In this document: piece after piece, positions 54,946 to 64,000 of the stretch
How positions within the stretch are numbered: the first letter of the stretch is position 1
How the letters are laid out: every line of letters begins with the position of its first letter
Source of the DNA: Microcebus murinus
Lineage: Eukaryota > Chordata > Mammalia > Primates > Cheirogaleidae
Length of the DNA: 64,000 nt
Direction of reading: 5' to 3'
Assembly (NCBI RefSeq): GCF_040939455.1
Contig: NC_134117.1
Span: 24,793,501-24,857,500, forward strand
Program-made: the position numbers and the translations under genes
The notes under the pieces: generated by a model
Told to the model about the DNA's origin: nothing
Databases searched by the model: none
Seen by the model: only the letters and a program-made list of their open reading frames with translations

Positions 54946-55984
54946 TTTGCCTGCCCCCAGCTTAGGAATTGCCCAGGCAAGGCCTTGTTTTGTGAGAGGG
55001 GTGGCCATTCCCAGAGCAGGAGCTTCTGTTTGTCCTGGGGAGGCAGCCTCTGAGTGTGTCTGAGGAAAAGGTGAGGGGGAGAGAGTATCCTATATAAGCA
55101 GTACACGAAGTTGGTGCAGGGGCAGCAGGAAGATGGGGAGACAGAATCCAGGCCAGATGTGACTGGGAGCAGAGCCAGTTGTTCTGAGCATCCTGTGTCA
55201 TGCACCTTTACGGGCCTCCCGTCTTGCAGGCCTGCTTGTCTCCTGCAAGCTGTTGGATTACTAGCAAGGGTGTGAGGGCAGGGTTTGGTCTCACATCTCT
55301 GAACTGTAAGTGTTGGGACTAGCCATGCTTTACTTTGTAGATTTTTTTTTTATAGAGAATCACTTTGAAACACTTTTGTGAAGGCTTGGGGTGGGACTGA
55401 GGGTGGAAACAGTAGTTCCTAGCAGCTTGCCCAGGCCAGCAAAAGAGTGAGGTGGAGTAGCACATCATATTGTAGCAGTTTTCATGGCTAGATCTCAGTG
55501 TTGGATAAACAGGCAAAAAGTTTGACCTGACCACCATCTACAAACCATATGCCAAACTGCTCCAAGTGTCCACGGCCATAGTTGGCCCTGGATATAATTC
55601 ATCTAGGCTGTCAGAGAGTCTACTGTGTGTGGTGAGGTTTTGGATGGCAAATAGGGGCATGGTCCCATTTCTGTTGGGATGACTGGAGGGCAGCCTGGGC
55701 AGCAGGGCTGTAGAGCAGTAGCCTGTGCTGTGGGCAGCTCAGCTTTGTTCCTTTTCATCAGTCGCGGGTTCTGCTGGATTATGTTATTAGCAGAGTAGCC
55801 TTGGAGAGTATCTGGTTCTGAGGTTTCTAGACAGGGCTCTAAAGGTTTGTGTCAAAGGCAGGAGGGTGGGAAGTCACATAGGTGATGACTCTGTTAATCT
55901 GAAATAGCTCCCCTGGTACTTAGAAATCTATTAGAGATGCTAGCTCACAGAAGTGTTTCTGTTGTTCTTTTTACAGTTGAAAAA

Positions 55985-56110
55985 TATTGTTCTAGTGTAA
56001 CTGTTTCCCATTTTACAGACAAGAAATTTGAGGTCCCAGGAGATTATAGGCTTGCCCAAGATTAGGCAGCTTGTGAGCAGCTGAGCTGTCACTAAATGCA
56101 AGCCTGCCAA
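55985..56110 (-). mobile_element. MIR fragment, antisense
   Basis: 'tttcccattttacagacaagaaatttgagg' and 'gcttgcccaagattaggcagcttgtgagc' are clear antisense MIR core words. Confidence 0.7.
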
Positions 56111-57049
56111 GCCCCAGCCCTCTGCCCTCTAGTGCACCGTGGTCCTGCTTGCCTGGGGGCCTGCCCTGGCTGGGTTCTGGGTGTCTTCACCTGGCAATTA
56201 TCTCAGATCCTCATTCTTTCTCTCACCTGTGCACAACCATTTGTCAAACAGCCCTTCTGTTCTGTTTATCATTTTTGCATTTTTTTCAAGGAGAACTGCT
56301 GCTTTCTCTCCTGGGTCTGGGGTCAGGGCTCTTCTAGGGCTGGTTGTGAGAGGCCGGCAGGCTGGCTTGCTGCTGGCTCTACAGTTACTTCTGCTGCTGA
56401 AGCCATGTACCAGCCTTTGCACACCTTGGCACAGACCCTGATAAGCCACATGCTGCTCCCACCGTGTGTCTCCCTAGCATTGAAGCCACTTTTAAGCAGA
56501 GGACTCTCTTTCCTCTGCTCAGCACTGGTTAGTAGGACTGCTGTGGTGGCAACAGTAGAGTTAAGTGTCACAGGAATCTCCTGAGTCTGTCTCTGTGTTC
56601 CCAGGAGAATCTCTTTCCCTGATGATTCCTGACTCTGGGGTGTCCATGAAGGCCCAAAACATAATGTGAGCTCCAGCCCCAGGCCCTCCGGGGAGAGCTG
56701 AGCAGATACAGCACTGTGGCCACTCTGCCACATAGCCACCTCTCTTGTCCCATGCTGGCTTGGGCTCAGTTCACTATCCTTTCCCTATCTTTGCTTCAGA
56801 AATGCAGGGCTGTGGTGCTAAGTACAGGTCAACTGTCTTACAGGCCACCATCTCCCAGAAAGCTATTTGGGGTGCCAACCCTGATTGGAAGACACAGATT
56901 GAGAGGGTGAAGGTAACGGATGGCAGCACCTTCTTTCCCTTGTCCAGGCCTCAGTCCCAGCAGACCTGACTGGCCCTGGTCTGGCTCACCACAGGGCCCA
57001 ATTGAGAGGCCTCTTTTGTTTGGCCTGCACAGAGCAGCCCCAGCTCACC

Positions 57050-57480
57050 ATTCCCACATGCCAGAGTTTCCCCACCATTCACTGGGAAGGCTGAAAAGCC
57101 CTCAGCTAATTGCGTTGGGCTGAAAATTACCACTTTCCTGCGTTCCCCTGCTGCTGAGGACATTTGTGTCACTGCTGTATTTAGGGGGAACAAAGGCCCC
57201 CTGTGGGGAGAGCCCAGGTACAAATGTGGGATGGGGGGAATAATTGTGGTCTCTCCAGGTGAAAGCCCCTGTTAAACTTCAGTAAGTCAATTAGGCTTGG
57301 AGGGGAGGGCAGAGACCCCACAATAAACTGTTCCCACCAAGCAATTAAAGAAAATCATTTTAGCTTTGAGGAAAGAAACTGCTTATTAGAAATTTGTGCC
57401 CCCCTCCCCACTTTCGTACCACAGCCCCCACCTAGGGATGAAACAACAAAACGCCTTCCTAAATAGAAGTGTTTCTCCTC
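57050..57480. promoter_or_regulatory. Candidate intronic enhancer E
   Basis: Repeat-free. Several homeodomain words (GCTAATTGCG near 57104, AATAATTG near 57239, TCAATTAGG near 57288, CAATTAAAG near 57341), a SOX/TCF-like AACAAAGG at 57189-57196 and an E-box-like CAGGTG near 57257 in about 300 bases. Highest motif density I noticed in the intron. Candidate only. Confidence 0.4.
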
Positions 57481-57791
57481 CTTCTACTCATTGTGTGGCC
57501 TGAAAGCACTTACCAGGGGAGGGCAGAGGGAGGGACAGAGACAGACCAAAAGGGAGAAAAATCACAGGGGCTTAACACCTGGGCTAGTGCAAAATCACCA
57601 CTGCCCAGTAGGGTTGGGTAAAGAGACCCTGTGGGCACAGTATGTCCCCAGGATGTGTGTGGAGCTTGCTGTGTGAGAAATACGTTATCCATGGACTGCT
57701 GTCTGCTCCTCAGCACAGAGACACTATGCAATGCCTGTGTATATGTGGGGCATCCTGTGTGCCCCCTTACCAAAGGGAGCAAACACAAGGC

Positions 57792-57795
<4 letters not shown>

Positions 57796-57836
<41 letters not shown>
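57796..57836. repeat. (TG)n microsatellite
   Basis: About 20 uninterrupted TG units. Confidence 0.97.
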
Positions 57837-57839
<3 letters not shown>

Positions 57840-59039
57840 ATCCTCAGCAAAGGGTAGCAAGGCCAAGACAACCCAGCTGGGCATGCACCTCTTCCAAAGG
57901 CTGTGACTGGGCCCATGTTCCCTCTCCTCCCAGGAGCCAAATTCCAGCACCTGGGAGTTAAGCCACAGCATAGCTTTCTGCCTCAGACAGTCGGCAACTG
58001 AGGGCTGAATGGCCAGCAGCCACCTCCTGGCCCTGGGCTAGGAATGGTTTGTGGGGATTAAGGGGTGGACGTGCTAATCTCTGCAGTCTTGCTCTCCATG
58101 TTGCTTGGGTGGGATGAAGTGTGGAGACTCAGCAGGAAAAAAATCAGTGGCCCAGGTTGGCACATGCTTTCTTGGTATCTAGCTCACCTGATATGGCTTA
58201 TGGGTGTCTCTAGTTGGCAACCCCCCATCCCCAATTTCTGAGGAGAAGCACGAATTGGAAAGATAAAGTGATCTGATTTCTTCTTATCTGGGGAGGATGG
58301 AGGGGAGGGAGGTCAACTCATGCATCAGGAGTCTATAATTTGGTAATTTACAGGTACATATAGACATGTGTCCTCATAGATCACAGGTAGTATAGGCACA
58401 CCCTACCCTTCTCTAAATCTTGGCACTTTAGAAAAGGGCCTGGTGGCGCTGATGGTGGTCATGGCATTGAGTCAGGCACTGCCCTGGCCCCAGTGCTTCC
58501 CTGTGGCTCATGATGTGTTTGGCCTTTATGCCAATGTTCCAAAGAGGTGAAATTAAACATCGAGGGGCAGACTTTTCCCAGAAAGCAAATATGCCAAGTT
58601 GTTTGCCTAGCAAGGGGCCTTAGGAGGTAGAATTTGGTGTCTACAGGCTGGCAGTAGGGAGGCAAGGGCTGTTGACAAAGTCCTGAGCAGGAGTGTGGAG
58701 GGGCAGTTCTATGGAGACCAAGGGAGGTTGCAGAGGGATGGCATAGGGGAGAGAGCAGGCAGCTCACTGTGGCAGGCTCCATATGGTGGCAACCTGTGAA
58801 GAGCTGAGTCTTCAGAGGAACCTGAGCCTCAGGTTCCTCAGGTACTTACCATGTTTTGCTTCAGTTTTTTATTACATATATATTCATAGATACATATCCT
58901 TAAACACATACACATGTGTGTCTATGTACTATATAGTAACATTTATAGAGTTTTTATATGGAATATATCATTTATTATTTTTATGTACCACAATGTGATT
59001 TTCCATCAATGGGCTTTGGTTTCCTCATACCTAATTTCT

Positions 59040-59373
59040 TTTCTTTTCTTTTTTTTTGAGACAGAGTCTCACTGTGTTGCCCAGGCTAGAGTGCCATGGC
59101 GTCAGCCTAGCTCACAGCAACCTCAAACTCCTGGGCTCAAGCGATCCTCCTGCCTCAGCCTCCTGAGTAACTGGGACTACAGGCATGTGCCACCATGCCT
59201 GGCTAATTTTTTCTATATATGTTTTTAGTTGTCCAATTAATTTCTTTCTATTTTTAGTAGAGACGGGATCTTGCTCTTGCTCAGGCTGGTTTCGAACTCC
59301 TGACCTTGAGCAATCCGCCCACCTCGGCCTCCCAGAGTGCTAGGATTACAGGCATGAGCCACCGCGCCTGGCC
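59040..59373 (-). mobile_element. Lemur-type dimeric Alu
   Basis: T-rich start with C interruptions, 'ttagttgtccaattaattt' linker, 'ccaccgcgcctggcc' end. A perfect 17-bp duplication CCTCATACCTAATTTCT at 59023-59039 and 59374-59390. Confidence 0.95.
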
Positions 59374-59561
59374 CCTCATACCTAATTTCTGACGTAGACT
59401 TCAAGTATCTTTCTGATATGGGGTCAGATTCATTTAAAAAGAGAGTGTTTTGAGACTCTTTTAAGTGTGTGTTTAGTGTTTTTTTGTTGTTTTTTTAAGA
59501 AAAACAAAATCTTATGTGCATTGTGTGAGTTTTCTGTTTGGTTCCTCTTGTATTTTGTGTA

Positions 59562-59564
<3 letters not shown>

Positions 59565-59609
<45 letters not shown>
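59565..59609. repeat. (TG)n microsatellite
   Basis: About 22 uninterrupted TG units ending at 'gactcagagg'. Confidence 0.97.
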
Positions 59610-59610
<1 letters not shown>

Positions 59611-59799
59611 CTCAGAGGGATTCAGAAGTAGAATATCTGAGTTTGTTCCTGTAATCCAATTTATTTTTCCCTAGGTTTTTGGGTCATTTGTACCAAGTCA
59701 GGGTGGGGAAGAGATAAAAGAAATTGTAACAAAGGTGTTGCTCAGGGTTACAAAGAAAGATCACAGTCAGTTGGTTTTAATTGTGTATGTGTATTTTTT

Positions 59800-59945
59800 T
59801 AAACTTTTAATTCTGAAAAATTTCAAACATAAACAAAGTGAAATAGTAAAATTAACTCTTATGTTTTCCATCAGCATCTTAATTATTTTGTGCATGCTTT
59901 TAATTCAAATTAGAGGAATACCTGGAAAGTATCTTTAAATTATTT
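59800..59945 (-). mobile_element. Old L1 3' fragment, antisense
   Basis: 'ctgaaaaatttcaaacataaacaaag' and 'ttccatcagcatctt' resemble the same antisense L1 3' region seen near 19655 and 63150. Confidence 0.45.
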
Positions 59946-60382
59946 ATCTTTTAGATGCCTGGCACTATAGTTGTTGAAAGTGGAAGAGTCTGATGGGAAA
60001 CTCAGTCCCATCAGAATGAGGCTTGTGGTTTCCAGTAGAACTTTCAGTTTCATCAGTCCATAAAAAGGGATTCAAGAGGCCAAATCTCTAAATATCAGGG
60101 CTTTGTCCCTTGGAAACTATACATCCATCCCTCAAACAGCATCCTTGTTATCTGCTGTTGTCCAAACCATCTCCCCACCTCCTACTGGGAGTGGAAGGGA
60201 AGATTTTTCCAGGCACTGTTTTTGGGCCCCATTGTAAGAGAATATCTCATCTCCTTTCTGGAGTTCCAGGCCAGCCTGTGCTGCTGTTTTATCTGCTCTC
60301 CTAGCAACCCACCAGCTATTGATTTTGTGGTTGAGGTATTTGTTCTTAGTCAGGCCTCAAAGTATCCAGTAGATTGGCACAG

Positions 60383-60479
60383 CCAGGTATCTGCCATCCA
60401 AGTACTAACTAGGTCCAATCCTGCTTAGCTTCGGAGATCAGATGAGATCAGGCACATTCAGGGTGGTATGGCCCTAGAC
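60383..60479 (-). pseudogene. 5S rRNA pseudogene
   Basis: In antisense, 'gtctagggccataccaccc', 'tgatctcatctgatctccgaagct', and 'ggatggcagatacctgg' follow the order of vertebrate 5S rRNA. The 5' end (at 60479) and the internal box A/C region are recognisable; many CpG-type changes (for example CGCGCCCGATCTCGTC to a TG/CA-decayed form) and a degraded 3' end mark it as a non-functional retrocopy. No run of T follows to serve as a terminator. It is alone, not part of a 5S array. Confidence 0.9.
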
Positions 60480-60529
60480 AAACAAGGTATCTGAGGCTTC
60501 AGTTAGTCTTAGTGAGGACATTCAGTTGG

Positions 60530-61065
60530 GTGAGAATCCCAGCAGCTACTGAACAGAGGCTCTGTAGTGTTCAGGACAAATTGGTTGTAAGTGACAGAAA
60601 CCAAATTCAAATTAACATAAATAAAAGTGAAAATATTTGGTTCATGAAATCCACGGGAAAAGCTAAACAACCAGGCCAAAAGAAGAATTCAAATACAGCA
60701 GGCCTCAGGAATAGCTGGACTCAGAAGCCACAGTGCTGCCAGGACTTCTAGGGTGTTCATCTCTGTTTCTTCTTGCATCTTAGTTCCTTCCTTTCTCCCA
60801 CCTGACCAGCTTATTCCACAAGGCTGCTAAGAGCTCCTAAGTTTGGCAACTCATTGCTTAAGTCATAGGGAGTGACTGGCTTCCAAAAATCCCAGGGCAG
60901 AGACTCGATGGCCCAACTTGGCTTAGCTGCCCTTGATTAACTAATGTGTCCAGGGAGGGATAGTAAGAACATGGCAGATCTCTCAGGAATCACATGTATC
61001 AAAGGAGAGTGTAGGGCAGACAGAACAATAGGTATCTACTGTTTTTATAAAAATCAAGTTACTCC
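60530..61065. repeat. Possible old dispersed repeat, class uncertain
   Basis: 'gttgtaagtgacagaaaccaaattcaaatta' followed by 'caggcctcaggaatagctggactcag' and 'agggagtgactggcttcc' has the feel of a familiar old mammalian repeat, but I cannot name the family. The following 61070-62640 has no recognised repeat or gene; two short minus-strand frames (61624-61827, 61875-62156) show no domain. Confidence 0.35.
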
Positions 61066-62573
61066 ATGATATCCAGTATCAAAATGTCCATGTAAATAGT
61101 GATCAAGCTCAAAGACCTTGGCTACCAGCTCTCAAACAAAGTTAAGAGTCTGGAAGGAACTGTTGCACTACAGCCTTTGATGTCTTCCTTCTCACTTTAT
61201 TACTAGTCAGCTAATTAGGGATTCTTCCTTTGTAAGGTGTTGATGGTGTTCTTAGAAAAATCTGCCATTCTTCCTAATGTGACATGCACAGGGGAAAAAA
61301 CCTGGCTGCAGACACAAGGTTGGATCAATAAGCAGTGACCTACCACCCTCCCAGTGGGGCAGAGAGAGACTGGAGCCAAGTCCTGGGATGGCAAAAGCCT
61401 GACCTGTCTAGGCCTCCCCCAAAGGAAAATGACTAGCAGGCTGCATGATTTGGAATTAGACTGCAGGAATATAGTTTACCTTCCAGATTAGTGTGGAAGA
61501 CAAGAACTCATGCCTTTCCTCTCTTTAGTACCATTGTCAAGAGGACAGGAAATCTTGAAGAGGAACAAAGTTCAAGGTCAAGATTCCTAATGCTGCTAAC
61601 TAATTTGGACACAAGGAAGCTCCTCAGAACTTTGCCTTCCTGAAAAGCCCTGTAATGGAAATCTTGCAGAGAAAGACCTCTGCTACTATGTCCGACCTTA
61701 TGAGTTTTCTGCTTTTCCCAGTAATGTAAGTCTCATTGTATGTAGCCAATATGAAGACTCTGGGGACCTTGTTGTCTCTGATCACAAAGAAGGAGTTGAC
61801 ATATACACCAGAGTTTACTGCTGGCACTCCTCTACAAATGGAGCAGTTCTTTCTTGAGGAATAGACTTTACTTGCTAGGTCTTATTGTCATGGATCCTTC
61901 TTCTGTAGCCCTGCTGTGTATAATTAATGATGTGTAACAAGCCCTGCTGGCCTCTCAACCTCCATGACACCCCCTTCCTTCTCTTTGTGCTGCCCTTGCC
62001 CCAACCTATAGCCTTCAGGGTAATGATGGAACGTGCCACAGCAATCAGATCAGGTTGAAGAGTGTAGAGCTTCACCTCCCCTCCTACTACCTCTGTCCTG
62101 ATGGAAGGAAGTGGCTCAAGGATGCACATGGTGGTGGTGAATCCATAGGTTGACACTGTCCCTTCTGCCTCCCTTTTTTCAGTTTGCTGGATGTTACTGT
62201 AGGACTCTTTACCATTGGTTGGTGATCAGGGCCCCTCTTCTTTTAAGCCCTGCCATAATTATGAGGCCCTTGGATGGAGAAAGCCATGTGGTAGATAGTG
62301 TAGAATGGACTCTCCTGCCCTTTGTTTCCTCCAAGAAAACCTTTTTCTAGAAGATCTTGATTGTGTGTTTATGCTTGTCATATGAAAATGACTTTCCTAG
62401 GATGGTGTTTATGAGCATTGAGAATGCAAATAAGAGCCAGCCAATCTCTAGTGAACTCCATTGGCCCTGTGCCACATTGTTATAATGGGTCAGGGATGTG
62501 GAGCATTGGGATCATAGGTCACATAAATTTCTCTGTGACCTGTCCTCATCTCTCTTCTCTATTGGCCTTATGA

Positions 62574-62840
<267 letters not shown>

Positions 62841-62989
62841 TTGGACTGTATCAGATTATATACTCACAGTGTGTACAATTACCTGTTTCCTCCTTAGACT
62901 TACCAGTACTGTCTAATATCAGTTTTTTGAAAAATTTTGCTACCCCGATGGGTAGAAAATATTTAATTTGGGGAGTAAGTATAGAATAG

Positions 62990-63160
62990 TGATAAGAGAT
63001 GGACTTTGCAGCCCACCTGGCTGAGGTCAAGTCAGGAGTGTCCCCTCCTACTAGCTGTGTGACCTTGGTGAGTTCCTTAACCTCCCTATTCCTCAGTTTC
63101 CTCACCTATAAAATGGGGATAATATTGGTAGTACATTCCTTATAGTGACTTCTTGAAAAG
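62990..63160 (+). mobile_element. MIR 5' part (split element)
   Basis: 'actagctgtgtgaccttggtgag', 'ctcagtttcctcacctataaaatggggataatattgg' is a clear MIR core. The apparent remainder resumes at about 63541-63620 ('gttaaataatctatgtaaac', 'aacacatggcacatagtaa'). Confidence 0.8.
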
Positions 63161-63330
63161 TTTTTTATTATGGAAAGTTTCAAAATTACACAAAAGTAGA
63201 ATAATTACCAACTCTTGGATAATCTTGCTTCATCAATACTCCCCACACACTTTCCCTTCGCATATTATTTTGAAGCAAATATTAGACATATAATTCTATC
63301 CATAAACCTTTCAGTATGTACTCTGAAACT
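63145..63330 (-). mobile_element. Old L1 3' fragment, antisense
   Basis: 'ttattatggaaagtttcaaaattacac' and 'gaagcaaatattagacatataattc' fit an L1 3' region in antisense, apparently lying inside the MIR. Confidence 0.5.
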
Positions 63331-63466
63331 GCAGTCCCCAAGCCCCAGTCCACGGCCTGTTAGGGACCAGGTTGCGGAGGTCCACCTCCCGCAAATCCCC
63401 GTCGCTTGGAAAAATTGTCTTCCATGAAACCAGTCCCTGGTGTGAAAAGAGTTGGGGACCATTGCT
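63330..63466. mobile_element. Small element with inverted ends
   Basis: Begins 'gcagtccccaagccccagtcc' and ends 'gagttggggaccattgc'; the outer GTCCCCAA and TTGGGGAC are exact reverse complements. Internal 'ggcctgttagggaccagg' and 'tggaaaaattgtcttccatgaaaccagtccctgg' match a common mammalian repeat known to me but whose name I cannot give safely; a short nonautonomous DNA transposon is likely. Confidence 0.6.
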
Positions 63467-63599
63467 TTAAAAGATAGTGATACTTTTAAAATGTAGTCAC
63501 AGTATCATTATTATACCCAGAAAAATATTATCAAATATATAGGAATGTTCCGAGGGTTAAATAATCTATGTAAACTGATCAGAACAACACATGGCACAT

Positions 63600-64000
63600 A
63601 GTAATACTGTGTGTTTGTAATTATTTTTATTGTTTTCCTAATTTGTAGTTCTTTGCTTACTAGAAGTGTAATGTTATTTTGTGTTTTTTGGCTAGATATA
63701 TTGTTTTTATAAATTAGTTATTCAAATTTGTGCTCATTTACCTACTTTTCCTTCTGTGATTTGTAAGATTTCTTTATATATTCTGGCCATTAATCTTTTG
63801 ACTATAGATGGTAATTCCTTTTAGCTTGTTGTTTATGATGTCTTCTGTTGTATAGAAGTTTTTGTTATTTGCAGGTTATGTCTGTCATCTTTACCTTTAT
63901 GGCTTCAGAATTTTGTGTTGGTCCTAAGAATGTCTTTCCAAGATTATAAAATTATTTTCTTGTATTTTATTCTTATACTTTTATGGTTTTTCATGTAGTT
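63600..64000 (-). mobile_element. Ancient L1/HAL1-type fragment, runs off the edge
   Basis: 'tatattctggccattaatcttttgac' and 'tttatgatgtcttctgttgtatagaag' are typical antisense LINE ORF2 words. Confidence 0.6.

Noticed and set aside
56096..56584. 162-codon + strand open frame overlapping a 138-codon minus frame
   Set aside because: Starts in a MIR remnant; both strands open over the same GC-rich stretch, which is typical of chance.
61624..62156. Two adjacent minus-strand frames, considered as a retroviral or processed-gene remnant
   Set aside because: No recognised viral or cellular motif, no LTR ends or poly(A) seen; left unassigned.

Overview
ORGANISM. This is primate nuclear DNA, most likely from a Malagasy lemur. 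More than a dozen Alu elements are present. The younger ones carry a middle linker between the two arms (consensus like 'aaattaattggccaacta' followed by a short TA run) and a right arm ending in 'gctaggctgacgcca'. I know this form from strepsirrhine, especially lemuriform, genomes and not from human Alus. One 5'-truncated L1 with an intact 15-bp target duplication also has a lemur-type 3' end. The species call is inferred from these repeats only. LAYOUT. The window holds the 5' part of one protein-coding gene, FBXW4 (dactylin, an F-box/WD40 protein), on the + strand. A CpG-rich promoter and first exon lie at about 1.45-2.6 kb. Coding parts of exons 1-5 are at 2197-2447, 21449-21544, 24618-24803, 25255-25387 and 30841-30935. 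They join in frame (251+96+186+133+95 nt, 253 complete codons plus 2 nt) and encode the F-box and the start of the beta-propeller. The window ends inside intron 5, which is at least 33 kb long; the remaining WD40 exons lie beyond the right edge. Bases 1-1480 are upstream flank. HOW IT WORKS. FBXW4 is a substrate-receptor type subunit for SCF (SKP1-CUL1-F-box) ubiquitin ligases. In the mammals where the locus is known, FBXW4 lies beside FGF8 and its introns host long-range FGF8 enhancers. The locus is involved in split-hand/foot malformation 3 in people and Dactylaplasia in mice, the latter including a retroelement insertion in intron 5. Several repeat-free stretches of intron 5 here have dense homeodomain, SOX/TCF and octamer-like words and are offered as enhancer candidates; this is inference, not proof. 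REST. The introns contain Alu insertions of several ages (two Alu-in-Alu nests), L1 remnants, MIR and L2 fragments, a 5S rRNA pseudogene, microsatellites and one minute poly(A) retro-insertion. The most notable gene-structure feature is intron 2, which appears to use a GC-AG splice pair next to an exon whose removal would keep the reading frame. I found no bacterial, viral, CRISPR or clearly novel multi-gene system.
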